Shown here: piece by piece, positions 14,370 to 23,159 of the stretch
Layout of the letters: each line of letters begins with the position of its first letter
Numbering within the stretch: the first letter of the stretch is position 1
Assembly (NCBI GenBank): GCA_910578475.1
Contig: CAJTRK010000009.1
Span: forward strand, 1-64,000
Source: an uncultured Lachnospiraceae bacterium
Lineage (GTDB): Bacteria > Bacillota > Clostridia > Lachnospirales > Lachnospiraceae
Length of the DNA stretch: 64,000 nt
Direction: 5' to 3'
Made by a program: the position numbers and the translations under genes
The notes under the pieces: generated by a model
The model's input: only the letters and a program-made list of their open reading frames with translations
What the model was told of the DNA's origin: nothing
Databases searched by the model: none

Positions 14370-15289
14370 AATTATATCAGGATTATATATTTGACTTATA
14401 CGGTACGCTCGTAGACATCCGCACGGATGAAGAACAGCCCCTGTTGTGGAATAAGATGTGTCTGCTGTATGGCGGTTACGGAGCGGTTTATTTACCTGAA
14501 GAATTACATGTGTTATATAAAAGGCTTGTCAAAGAAAAAGAAGAGCATGCAAAAGAGGACTGTGCCAGGAAAGCAAGTATAAAAGAAGAATGTGTAAGAG
14601 AAGCAAGTAGAGAAGAAGAACATGTAAGAGAAGTAAACAAAGAAGAACATACAAGAGAAGCAGGCATAAAAGAAGAACACATAAAAGAAAAAAGCACGGA
14701 GAATCAGGGCGGGAGCCAGAATTGTCCGTCGTACCGGAAGCTGTATGCCCATGAATCCTATCCGGAAATACCTCTGGAGGATGTATTTCGAGAAATATAT
14801 CTTGCCAGAGGAATTGAGCCGTCGGATGAGCTGGTCACGCATACAGGGCAGATGTTCCGGGCGCTGTCCACACGTCATATCAGACTGTATGCAGGAGCAA
14901 AAGAACTTTTATGCCGGCTGCGTGAAGAGGGCAGAGGCGTTTATCTGTTGTCCAATGCACAGCGCATTTTTACGGAGCGAGAATTGAGATTTCTGGAAAT
15001 AGAAGATTGCTTTGACGGGATTCTGATTTCGTCTGATTATGGCGTGAAAAAGCCGGACGAGAGATTTTTCCGTATTTTGTTGGAGAAATACCGGATTATG
15101 CCGGAATGCGCCCTGATGATTGGAAATGACCTGGACAGCGATATAGCGGGGGCAAAAACGGTAGGAATGGATACATTTTATATTCATTCGGGCATTTCAC
15201 CGAAAACAGGAAGGAAAGTGGATGCGGACTATATGATGAGAAAAATGAATTTGAAGAGTCTGCAAAAGCGTTTATTATCAGAGCAATAG
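14366..15289 (+). CDS. HAD-family hydrolase with a Lys/Glu-rich insertion
   Basis: 307 residues; ATG overlaps the upstream TGA (ATGA), so translation is coupled. Motif I is FDLYGTLVD (D-x-Y-G-T, as in haloacid dehalogenase-like members), motif II LLSNAQR, Lys in KKPDERFF and motif IV MIGNDLDSDIAGA. These make it a subfamily IA phosphatase. Between about residues 50 and 112 the cap carries an unusual low-complexity run of KEE/REE/REA repeats (DNA 14530-14700), absent from ordinary relatives and probably grown by slippage. Substrate unknown; it may act with the flavin protein. Confidence 0.75.
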   Translation: MKLYQDYIFDLYGTLVDIRTDEEQPLLWNKMCLLYGGYGAVYLPEELHVLYKRLVKEKEEHAKEDCARKASIKEECVREASREEEHVREVNKEEHTREAGIKEEHIKEKSTENQGGSQNCPSYRKLYAHESYPEIPLEDVFREIYLARGIEPSDELVTHTGQMFRALSTRHIRLYAGAKELLCRLREEGRGVYLLSNAQRIFTERELRFLEIEDCFDGILISSDYGVKKPDERFFRILLEKYRIMPECALMIGNDLDSDIAGAKTVGMDTFYIHSGISPKTGRKVDADYMMRKMNLKSLQKRLLSEQ

Positions 15290-15311
15290 AGAAAAGGAGG
15301 TAAAAGAGGAT

Positions 15312-15596
15312 ATGGACAAAAGCTTTGTCACAAGAGTGGGGGAGACAATTTCCGCAAAAGGGAAAGAAGTTACGGATAAGGCGAAAGAGTTTGCTGAAAT
15401 CGCGAATCTGCGCAGTCAAATCAATACCTGTGAAGAGGTGGTTAAGAAAAACTACATGGAGATTGGAAGGCGGTATTATGAACAACATGGTTCCGAGCCG
15501 GATGAGGCTTACGAGGAACAGTGCAGAGCCGTCAGAAACGCACAGACGGGCATCGCCGAACTGGAGGAAAAAATTAAAGAATTAAAGGGTATCTGA
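15312..15596 (+). CDS. Small coiled-coil protein, unknown function
   Basis: 94 residues, strong AAAGGAGG upstream. It has heptad-like helices (KEFAEIANLRSQINTCEEVV and GIAELEEKIKELKGI) and one Tyr-rich turn (YMEIGRRYYEQHG). No signal peptide or membrane span. I know similar small helical proteins in Lachnospiraceae without a function. A terminator overlaps its end. Confidence 0.6.
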   Translation: MDKSFVTRVGETISAKGKEVTDKAKEFAEIANLRSQINTCEEVVKKNYMEIGRRYYEQHGSEPDEAYEEQCRAVRNAQTGIAELEEKIKELKGI

Positions 15597-15615
15597 CAGG
15601 CAGATACCCTTTTTA
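15587..15615 (+). terminator. Terminator of the coiled-coil gene
   Basis: GGGTATCTG (15587-15595) pairs with CAGATACCC (15601-15609), followed by TTTTT. The stem overlaps the stop codon. Confidence 0.8.
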
Positions 15616-15684
15616 TCGTATGAGGAGATTGCGGCAGCCTGAACATTCAGGGGAGAATGCTGTAATCGTAGTTAAGAATCAGGC

Positions 15685-15738
15685 AAGAATTTACGCAGTA
15701 AATTCTTGGAACGCAGGCCGGACAGCCTGCGTTTTTTA
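15685..15738. terminator. Two hairpins between convergent genes
   Basis: AAGAATTTAC (15685-15694) pairs with 15698-15707. ACGCAGGC (15711-15718) pairs with GCCTGCGT (15725-15732), followed by a T run rightward and overlapping the end of the PBP gene. Together they should stop transcripts from both sides. Confidence 0.7.
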
Positions 15739-18444
15739 TTGTGCCGGCTGTTCCGGCGGCGGAGCCGGTTGTTCCGGATTCGCCTGTTGTGCAGCAGCGG
15801 CCGCCGCGGCTGCTGCCTGCTCGTTTCTTATATTGATTTCATTCTGCTGCGCTGCGATGACCTGTTCATAGTCCGGATTTGCGAAAAACTCCATATTATG
15901 CGGACATATGTTATCGGTCTCTGTCGCAGGAACCATTGTAACGGAACCGTCTTCGTTGACAACTTCCTGCATGGCGTTCGGTGAACCGCTTAACAGAGAT
16001 GCGTCTTCAATCAGAGGAAGTTCCCGGATGCCGTCCACTTTGAACGGACAGAATTCCGTAGCGGGCAGCTGACAGTAATTACAGATTGGTCCGGAGTAAT
16101 GAATATTGCATGTTTCTGTCGGAACAGTGCCTTCCGCAAAATATTCCGTCCGGAGAGTGCCGTTGCACAGGCCGTCAATCGGAAGTTTACCGGAACGGGA
16201 GCATACCGTTGCGGTGACGATACCGGCCGGAACGTTGAAGGACTGGCTCGGCAGGTCTTCGTGAATTTTGGCCATGACCGTACGCCAGAGCTTTTTGGCG
16301 AGATTCTTTTCGTCACCCGAAAGTTTTACGTTGTTATCGAAGCCCGTCCATGTCGTGGCGGTGTAATAGGGTGTATAGCCGGAAAACCATACGTCGTTGT
16401 AGTCGGAGGTCGTACCGGTCTTTCCGGCGATGGGCATATTGCCGAAATTAACGGAGCCGCCAGTACCGCTCGTAACGACGTCCACCATTGCATCCGTGAG
16501 CAGGAAAGAGGTTGTTTCCTTGATGACCTGCTTGGACTGCGGTGTGGTGTTGTCGAGAATGACATTGCCGTCATGGTCCAGTACTTTTGTATATAACTTT
16601 GGTTTGATATAAGTTCCGCCGTTTGCGATGCAGGCATAGGCGGCATTTAACTCTTCATTGGTAACGCCGTTCGTGATACCGCCGAGCGCCAGTGACTGTT
16701 GAATATCGGAGAAAATTTCTCCGTTGATTTCCTTTCGTTCTTCCAGCGTCGTGAAGCCGAAATTCATCAGATAATCAAAACCGAGCTGCGGTGTAATCCA
16801 GGTCAGCGCCTTGACGGTTACGATATTCATGGAATCCCGGATACCGTCCCGCAGTGAGGAAAGTCCTCTGTATGCCTCGCCGTACCAGTTACCCACGGGA
16901 CGGCCGTTAGCGTAATTAAACGGCGCGTCATCAATGATGGTGGCGAGAGTCAGCCCTGCGCTGTCCAGGGCAGGCGCATAAGTCGATACAATCTTAAAAG
17001 TCGAACCGGGCTGTCTTACCGTATCGGTTGCCCGGTTGAGCGTCCGGCTTCCCGATTTGGCGCCGCGTCCGCCTTCCATTGCGACCACATAGCCCGTGCT
17101 CTGGTCTTCGATAACGAGGGAGACCTGGGGCTGAGGCGTCAGCGAAATCGTTTCCGTGAAGACTTCGTCGCCTTTTCCGAGAATCGCTTCTTTGTACAGC
17201 TCGATATCCATATAGGCCTCATCCTGTGAAGAGTAAATGAGGTTATATCCGGTCTTGGCTTCCCGCCAGAAACTGCGGAACATTTCCGTACTGTAATTGG
17301 TTCTGTCACCGTTTTCATTAACGACGGTCAGCTCATAGTTCAAATACCATTTCGTATTTTCCGGGAAGTTGCTTTCATCGGCGAATACTTCGTCGCAGAT
17401 TGCCTGAATTGCAGGGTCCTGCGTGGAATAAATCTTCAGGCCGCCGCTGTACAAAAGCGTATATGCCTGGGTTTCGTTATAGCCCGCCGCAATCAGGTCT
17501 TCCAATACATCATCCGTCAGCGCATCTACGAAATATGTATTTACGGTAGATTCGCCATTTTCTGAATCGACAACCTGAATACGGGAATAAACGTCGTCGG
17601 CCATTGCCTCATCGTATTCTTCCTGAGAAATATATCCCTGTTCCAGCATATGCCGGAGTACTTTTTCGCGACGTTCCGCATTTTTATCAGGATGCGTAAT
17701 CGGATTATATTTGGTAGGATTTTGTGTAATGCTTGCAATCACGGCGCATTCTGACAGATTCAGGTCGCTGACGGATTTGTTGAAATACCGCAGAGAAGCC
17801 GCCTGCACGCCGAGCGTGTTCTGGCCGAGATTGATTGTATTCATGTAGTTAATCAGGATGTCATCCTTATCCATGACTTTTTCCAGTTCCAGCGCAAGAT
17901 ACTGTTCCTGAATTTTACGTTTCATACGGTCCGCAAAGGAGTCTTCGCTCGTCCAATCCGTAAAAACATTGTTTTTCAAAAGCTGCTGTGTGATGGTGCT
18001 GGCGCCTTCGGAAAAGTGAAACTTATTTTTGATACCGATTGCGGCGGCGCGAAAGATACCTTTGATATCGATGCCGTTGTGGTCATAGAAACGTTCGTCT
18101 TCGACCGCGACAAAAGCGTGTGCCAAATCTTCGGGAACCATATCCATGCTGACCGGAATCCGGTTGGAATCCGTAGATACCAGTTTGGCCGTCTGGTTGC
18201 CTTCGATGTCGTATACGAAGGTAGAAAAACCGGAAGGGGTAACGTCTATGTTGCCAATATCGGGAGCTGTTGCGAGAATTCCCTTAAAAACGCCGATGCC
18301 GGCGCTGGCTCCAAGTACGGCGGCTGAAATAAGGAAAAGGAGGAAAACCTGGACAAAGGTGAATCCCAGTTTTTTACCCCATTTTCCACCTTTTGCATTG
18401 AGTGCCTTCTGCTTTTTGCGGACACCCCGTTTACCATAATTCAT
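15736..18444 (-). CDS. Class A penicillin-binding protein (PBP1A-type, bifunctional)
   Basis: About 900 residues. I choose ATG 18444 because the leader AAAGGCATGG lies at the spacing seen in five other genes here; ATGs at 18456 and 18483 are also in frame. A basic N-terminus and one membrane span are followed by a GT51 glycosyltransferase domain (EDERFYDHNGID, GASTITQQLLKN) that polymerises lipid II, then a transpeptidase domain with S-x-x-K in PGSTFKIV, S-x-N in DSMNIV and K-T-G-T in AGKTGTTSDYN. It ends in an Ala-rich and Pro/Glu-rich tail. It builds and cross-links peptidoglycan outside the membrane. Confidence 0.93.
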   Translation of the reverse strand: MNYGKRGVRKKQKALNAKGGKWGKKLGFTFVQVFLLFLISAAVLGASAGIGVFKGILATAPDIGNIDVTPSGFSTFVYDIEGNQTAKLVSTDSNRIPVSMDMVPEDLAHAFVAVEDERFYDHNGIDIKGIFRAAAIGIKNKFHFSEGASTITQQLLKNNVFTDWTSEDSFADRMKRKIQEQYLALELEKVMDKDDILINYMNTINLGQNTLGVQAASLRYFNKSVSDLNLSECAVIASITQNPTKYNPITHPDKNAERREKVLRHMLEQGYISQEEYDEAMADDVYSRIQVVDSENGESTVNTYFVDALTDDVLEDLIAAGYNETQAYTLLYSGGLKIYSTQDPAIQAICDEVFADESNFPENTKWYLNYELTVVNENGDRTNYSTEMFRSFWREAKTGYNLIYSSQDEAYMDIELYKEAILGKGDEVFTETISLTPQPQVSLVIEDQSTGYVVAMEGGRGAKSGSRTLNRATDTVRQPGSTFKIVSTYAPALDSAGLTLATIIDDAPFNYANGRPVGNWYGEAYRGLSSLRDGIRDSMNIVTVKALTWITPQLGFDYLMNFGFTTLEERKEINGEIFSDIQQSLALGGITNGVTNEELNAAYACIANGGTYIKPKLYTKVLDHDGNVILDNTTPQSKQVIKETTSFLLTDAMVDVVTSGTGGSVNFGNMPIAGKTGTTSDYNDVWFSGYTPYYTATTWTGFDNNVKLSGDEKNLAKKLWRTVMAKIHEDLPSQSFNVPAGIVTATVCSRSGKLPIDGLCNGTLRTEYFAEGTVPTETCNIHYSGPICNYCQLPATEFCPFKVDGIRELPLIEDASLLSGSPNAMQEVVNEDGSVTMVPATETDNICPHNMEFFANPDYEQVIAAQQNEINIRNEQAAAAAAAAAQQANPEQPAPPPEQPAQ

Positions 18445-18483
18445 ATCAGTAACCATGCCTTTCATAAACTCATAATATTTCAT

Positions 18484-18717
18484 ATGAAAAGATTAGCGTA
18501 ACAAATCAGAACTTTCTAAGTTATGCCGCTCCGGAAGAATGCCGTATTTCAGGCATTCTTTCATATGAAAAGATTTGCGCAGAAAATCTTTTCATATTAT
18601 TATACTCCAAACCGGCAGTTAAAGGAAGGATTTTATGTTATCTTCATGATATATTAAGAATTGTTCACAATTTTATACACTTTTATTCCTGCCTGTGTTA
18701 AGATAAAAGACGGGAAA
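18484..18717. other. Divergent intergenic region with hairpins and a repeated 14-mer
   Basis: CATATGAAAAGATT occurs at 18481 and again near 18563. AGAATGCC/GGCATTCT forms one hairpin around 18536-18560. ATGAAAAGATTT (18565-18576) pairs exactly with 18584-18595. The region separates the divergent PBP and yigZ genes and should hold both promoters; a TAAGAT box near 18699 is a candidate -10 for yigZ. No gene seen. Confidence 0.5.
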
Positions 18718-19386
18718 ATGAAGGGAAAGCGAAGGTGCCGGGTCGTGGAAGAAGAAAGCAGAAAAGAACCTTATAACATTATTGAACAGGGCGGGAGCGG
18801 AGAGGTTGAAGAGAAGAAATCCCGTTTTATCGCCAATGTCAGCCCGGTGGAAACGGAAGAAGAAGCGCTTTCCTATATTGAAATGATGAAAAAGAAATAT
18901 TGGGACGCAAGACATAACTGTTATGCGTATGTCATCGGGGAGCGGGCGCAGCTTGTGCGTTTTTCGGACGACGGAGAGCCTTCGGGAACTGCAGGAAAGC
19001 CGATTCTGGAGGTTTTGCTCGGTATGGAGGTCCGCAACGCCGTTATTGTGGTGACCAGATTTTTTGGCGGTACGCTTCTCGGAACAGGCGGACTCGTGCG
19101 CGCATATACACAGGCGGCGCAGGAGGGGATGGCGGCGAGCGTCGTCCGCCGGATGCGTTATGGCACACAGCTTCACATTATAACAGATTATAACGGCATT
19201 GGACGGATACAATATTTATTGGGCATGAGAAAAATTGTGATAGAGGAGCCTGTGTATACGGATGTGGTCACCCTGAAGATTAAAGTTCCTTATGAAGAGG
19301 AATCCGCGGTCAGAAAGGAAATTACGGAAGCGACTGCAGGCAGGGCGCAGATTGAGAAAATTGCCGATGCATATTATCGGATTTAG
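18718..19386 (+). CDS. YigZ/IMPACT-family protein
   Basis: About 222 residues from ATG 18718; a GTG at 18745 with AAGGTG upstream is an equally good start. The core shows EEKKSRFIANVSPV, WDARHNCYAYVIG, FSDDGEPSGTAGKPIL, and VTRFFGGTLLGTGGLVRAY, the signature of the UPF0029/IMPACT N-terminal domain, followed by an EF-G domain IV-like C-terminal domain. YigZ proteins are conserved and linked to translation or stress, without a firm biochemical role. It lies 15 bases before mgtE, so the two may be cotranscribed. Confidence 0.88.
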   Translation: MKGKRRCRVVEEESRKEPYNIIEQGGSGEVEEKKSRFIANVSPVETEEEALSYIEMMKKKYWDARHNCYAYVIGERAQLVRFSDDGEPSGTAGKPILEVLLGMEVRNAVIVVTRFFGGTLLGTGGLVRAYTQAAQEGMAASVVRRMRYGTQLHIITDYNGIGRIQYLLGMRKIVIEEPVYTDVVTLKIKVPYEEESAVRKEITEATAGRAQIEKIADAYYRI

Positions 19387-19401
19387 AAGAGGGTATCGTA
19401 T

Positions 19402-20733
19402 ATGGAAGAAATCGTAGAATTACTGAATGCAGGACAATATGTGAAGCTCCGCCAGCTGATAGCAGGTTATAACGTTGCGGATATCGCGGCATATATGGAG
19501 AAACTGGAGCAGGACGAGGTGCTGAAACTGTTCCGCATTCTGCCAAAAAGCATGGCTGCGGACGTTTTTTCATATCTGGAAATCGAAACGGAGCAGTATA
19601 TCATTACTTCCTTGTCGGAAAAAGATGCGGCCAATATCATCGACCATCTGATGGCGGACGATGCGACAGACCTTCTGGAAGAGATGCCTGCGAACGTAGT
19701 AAAACGTCTGTTGGCTCATGCGAGCGCGGACACGAGGAGAGACATCAATCATCTTCTGCGTTATCCGGAAGATTCTGCCGGAAGCATTATGACGGTGGAG
19801 TATGTGGATTTGAAAGAAACGCTGACGGTGGAACAGGCGATTGCCAGAATCAGGAAAGTCGGGGTGGACAGCGAAACCATCAATATTTGTTATGTACTGG
19901 ACCAGAGAAGGACGCTGGTCGGCACGGTGGCGCTCCGGTACTTGCTGCTGAGTCCGCCGGATTCCGTTATCGGCGAAATTATGAATGAGAATATTATTTC
20001 GCTGCATACCATGATGGACCAGGAGGAAGTTGCAAGACAGTTCAAAAAGTATGACTTTACGTCGATGCCTGTCGTGGATAATGAAGACAGGCTTGTCGGA
20101 ATTATTACGGTCGATGACGTCGTGGATATCCTCGAGGAAGAGACGACGGAGGATATCGAGAAAATGGCGGCGATTGTTCCTTCGGACAAGCCCTATATGA
20201 AAACAGGCGTTATAGAATCCTGGAAGAAACGGATTCCCTGGCTGATGCTGTTGATGATATCCGCGACTTTTACCGGAAAAATCATTTCTTCCTTTGAAGA
20301 TGCGCTGAGCAAATATGTTGTGCTGACCGCGTTTATTCCGATGCTTATGGATACCGGGGGAAATGCGGGCGGACAGGCAAGCGCGGTCATTATCCGCGGT
20401 CTGTCTCTGGATGAAATTCAGTTCGGAGACTGGCTGAAAGTAGTCTGGAAGGAAATCCGCACGGCATTCCTTTGCGGTCTGACGCTGGCGGGCTGTAATG
20501 TCATTAAAATGCTCGCGGTGGAACAGGTCGGCATACGGGTGGCGCTGGTTGTCAGCGTAACGCTGTTTCTTGCCGTTATTGTGGCCAAAATCGTTGGTTC
20601 CACGCTGCCGATGCTTGCCAAAAAAATAGGAATGGACCCGGCCGTCATGGCGAGTCCATTTATTACAACGATTGTCGATGCGATTTCACTGTTGATATAT
20701 TTCCGAATCGCAACGATTGCGCTCGGTATCTAG
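19402..20733 (+). CDS. mgtE: Magnesium transporter MgtE
   Basis: 443 residues. An N-terminal superhelical domain (DEVLKLFRILPKSMAADVF) and two CBS domains (for example GTVALRYLLL and TSMPVVDNEDRLVGIITVDD) sense cytoplasmic Mg2+. Five membrane spans from about residue 280 hold the pore, with LMDTGGNAGGQASAVIIRG as the conserved TM2 segment. MgtE is a Mg2+-gated channel. No M-box riboswitch can fit in the 15-base gap upstream, so RNA control is unlikely. A long imperfect hairpin follows. Confidence 0.95.
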   Translation: MEEIVELLNAGQYVKLRQLIAGYNVADIAAYMEKLEQDEVLKLFRILPKSMAADVFSYLEIETEQYIITSLSEKDAANIIDHLMADDATDLLEEMPANVVKRLLAHASADTRRDINHLLRYPEDSAGSIMTVEYVDLKETLTVEQAIARIRKVGVDSETINICYVLDQRRTLVGTVALRYLLLSPPDSVIGEIMNENIISLHTMMDQEEVARQFKKYDFTSMPVVDNEDRLVGIITVDDVVDILEEETTEDIEKMAAIVPSDKPYMKTGVIESWKKRIPWLMLLMISATFTGKIISSFEDALSKYVVLTAFIPMLMDTGGNAGGQASAVIIRGLSLDEIQFGDWLKVVWKEIRTAFLCGLTLAGCNVIKMLAVEQVGIRVALVVSVTLFLAVIVAKIVGSTLPMLAKKIGMDPAVMASPFITTIVDAISLLIYFRIATIALGI

Positions 20734-20819
20734 TGTACTGTATCGTTCACATTTCACCAAATAACTTGCTTGAATTTTCATTCTGCGTCATTTGGCTGAA
20801 AATGAATGATACGGCACAC
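20733..20819. repeat. Long imperfect hairpin between mgtE and typA
   Basis: GTGTACTGTATCGTTCA (20733-20749) pairs with 20803-20819 apart from three positions, two of which allow G-U pairs. An inner part with CAAAT/ATTTG adds pairing. It lies between convergent genes, overlaps the mgtE stop, and probably works as a bidirectional terminator. It could also be a small non-autonomous repeat. Confidence 0.5.
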
Positions 20820-20862
20820 CAGGTTGAAATATAATCACGTGTGTTATTGTTCGGAATGCCTG

Positions 20863-22710
20863 TTATGAGCCGGCTTTGGCTGCGGCGGAAATGGCCGCAC
20901 GTTTTCGCTGTGTCGGGTCCAGAATTTTTTTCCGGATGCGGAGGCTTGTAGGCGTAACTTCCAACAGTTCATCCGTATCGATAAATTCGAGCGCCTGTTC
21001 CAGGCTCAGTACTCTGGGCGGCGTCAGCCGCAGCGCTTCATCCGCGCTGGAGGAACGGGTATTCGTGAGCTGTTTCTTTTTGCAGACATTCAGTTCAATG
21101 TCTTCTCCGCGGCCGTTCTGGCCGACAATCATGCCGGAATATACTTTTGTGCCGGGGCCGATAAAGAGCGTGCCGCGCTCCTGCGCATTAAAAAGACCGT
21201 ATGTGATGGCTTCTCCGGCTTCGAAGGCAATGAGAGAGCCCTGTTTCCGGTACTGGATATCGCCTTTGTACGGGCCATATCCGTCAAAAACACTGTTCAT
21301 GATGCCGTTCCCTTTGGTATCGGTCATAAATTCCCCGCGGTAACCAATCAGTCCTCTGGAAGGGATGGAAAACTCCAGCCTCGTATAACCGCCGGAAGCC
21401 TGTCCCATGTTCTTTAATTCCCCTTTTCGTTTGCTCAGCTTTTCGATGACCGTACCCGAAAATTCTTCGGGAACATCGATATAGGTAAGCTCCATCGGTT
21501 CGGTCTTTTTCCCGTTCTCATCCGTTTTGTAGAGAACTTCCGCTTTGCTGACGGCAAATTCATAGCCTTCTCTTCTCATATTCTCAATGAGGACGGATAA
21601 ATGAAGTTCTCCCCGGCCGGATACTTTAAAGGCTTCGGTCGTATCGGTTTCTTCGACCCGGAGGGAAACGTCCGTATTGAGTTCCCGGAAGAGCCGGTCA
21701 CGGATGTGGCGGCTCGTCACATACTTTCCTTCCTGTCCTGCCAGCGGAGAATCATTGACGATGAAGTGCATGGCAATCGTCGGTTCCGAAATTTTCTGGA
21801 AAGGAATCGGTTCCGGCCTGTCCGGCGAGCAGAGCGTGTCTCCGATATGAATATCGGAGATGCCGGAAATGGCTACGATGGAGCCGATGCCGGCTTCTTT
21901 TACCTCGATTTTGTTCAGACCGTCATATTCGTACAGTTTGCTGACTTTTACTTTTTTCATTTTGTCGGGTTCGTGGTGATTGACGATGACCACTTCCTGG
22001 TTGACTTTTATCGTGCCGTTATCAACCTTGCCGACGCCGATACGGCCTACATATTCGTTGTAGTCGATGGTGCTGATTAAAACCTGCGTACCCAGTTCCG
22101 GGTCGCCGCAGGGGGCGGGAATATGCTCTAAAATGGTATCGAACAAAGGCGTCATATTCTTGCCTTTGACCGTTATCTGTGTGGTAGCCGTTCCCGCTTT
22201 GGCGGAAGCATAGACAAACGGGCAGTCCAGCTGTTTGTCGTTGGCGTCCAAATCCATCAGGAGTTCCAACACCTCATCGACGACCTGGAGCGGTCGGGCT
22301 TCCGGCCTGTCGCATTTGTTGATACATACGATAACGGAAAGGTCGAGCTCCAATGCTTTTTTCAATACGAATTTCGTCTGGGGCATGGGGCCTTCAAAAG
22401 CGTCTACGACGAGTACGACGCCGTCCACCATTTTCAGGACACGCTCTACTTCACCGCCAAAATCCGCATGGCCGGGGGTATCGATGATATTGATTTTCAC
22501 ATCTTTATACATAACAGCTGTATTTTTTGAAAGAATGGTTATGCCGCGTTCCCGCTCGATATCGTTGGAATCCATGACGCGTTCGGCAACTTCCTGATTT
22601 TCCCGAAACACGCCGCTTTGTTTTAACAGCTCATCGACCAGCGTCGTTTTGCCGTGGTCAACATGGGCGATAATTGCTATATTTCTGACATCTTCTCGTG
22701 TTGTGTTCAT
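20863..22710 (-). CDS. typA: Ribosome-associated GTPase TypA/BipA
   Basis: 615 residues, full length. G1 is AHVDHGKTTLVDELL, G2 contains ERERGITI, G3 DTPGHADFGGEVERV and G4 NKCDRPEARP. EF-G-like domains II, III and V and the TypA-specific C-terminus (KRKGELKNMGQASGGYTRLE, IGYRGEFMTDTKGNG) follow. TypA/BipA binds the ribosome in a GTP-dependent way and matters for growth in cold or stress and for large-subunit assembly. It is transcribed alone; convergent to mgtE. Confidence 0.96.
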   Translation of the reverse strand: MNTTREDVRNIAIIAHVDHGKTTLVDELLKQSGVFRENQEVAERVMDSNDIERERGITILSKNTAVMYKDVKINIIDTPGHADFGGEVERVLKMVDGVVLVVDAFEGPMPQTKFVLKKALELDLSVIVCINKCDRPEARPLQVVDEVLELLMDLDANDKQLDCPFVYASAKAGTATTQITVKGKNMTPLFDTILEHIPAPCGDPELGTQVLISTIDYNEYVGRIGVGKVDNGTIKVNQEVVIVNHHEPDKMKKVKVSKLYEYDGLNKIEVKEAGIGSIVAISGISDIHIGDTLCSPDRPEPIPFQKISEPTIAMHFIVNDSPLAGQEGKYVTSRHIRDRLFRELNTDVSLRVEETDTTEAFKVSGRGELHLSVLIENMRREGYEFAVSKAEVLYKTDENGKKTEPMELTYIDVPEEFSGTVIEKLSKRKGELKNMGQASGGYTRLEFSIPSRGLIGYRGEFMTDTKGNGIMNSVFDGYGPYKGDIQYRKQGSLIAFEAGEAITYGLFNAQERGTLFIGPGTKVYSGMIVGQNGRGEDIELNVCKKKQLTNTRSSSADEALRLTPPRVLSLEQALEFIDTDELLEVTPTSLRIRKKILDPTQRKRAAISAAAKAGS

Positions 22711-22915
22711 GAAAACGATAAAACTCCTCTCTTAAAGGCGCCGGATGTTCTTCAAAATCCGGCTGATAATCTCCAATTCCATTCTGTACTAAAGACACAG
22801 TATATCACTACATCTGGAATCTTGCAAGTGAGGAAAAAGTCAGTCTGTGCCTGACAGATTCTGTATATCCAAATCAAGTTTTTCATTCAGATACATTCGG
22901 TCTTTTCAAAAATAT

Positions 22916-22947
22916 TTGACAAATGTTGGGGGGGGATATGGTAACAT
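22916..22947 (+). promoter_or_regulatory. Promoter with a G8 tract in the spacer
   Basis: A perfect TTGACA (22916-22921) is followed by AATGTT, eight G (22928-22935), and ATATGGTAACAT. No good -10 sits at 17 bases: TATGGT would give a spacer of 15 and TAACAT one of 20. Gain or loss of G would therefore change promoter strength, as in phase-variable surface genes. The next genes rightward are a short leader frame and the Ig-like surface protein. Confidence 0.5.
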
Positions 22948-22998
22948 GGCTATTATGAAAAATGCCAATATACAAAATGATAAAGGGGTGAGGGTGCG

Positions 22999-23100
22999 GT
23001 GACAGAGGTATCAGTTATAGAAAGGCGGCGAATGATTTGTGAAATGAAGGAGCTCCGGCCGAAAACTATGAGATTTGTAAAGCGGCAGGCATTGTTATGA
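22999..23100 (+). CDS. Possible 33-residue leader peptide
   Basis: GTG 22999 lies close behind GGGGTGAGGGTGCG, a rich ribosome binding site. The basic peptide contains ERRRMICEMKELRPKTMRFV and ends at TGA 23098-23100, about 60 bases before the next gene. No family recognised. It could be a real small protein, a leader that tunes the downstream gene, or chance. Confidence 0.3.
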   Translation: MTEVSVIERRRMICEMKELRPKTMRFVKRQALL

Positions 23101-23159
23101 GTTAGTCGGAAGGAATTGTAAGACATAAGAATAAAGGAAGGAAATGAGAGGACATCAAG

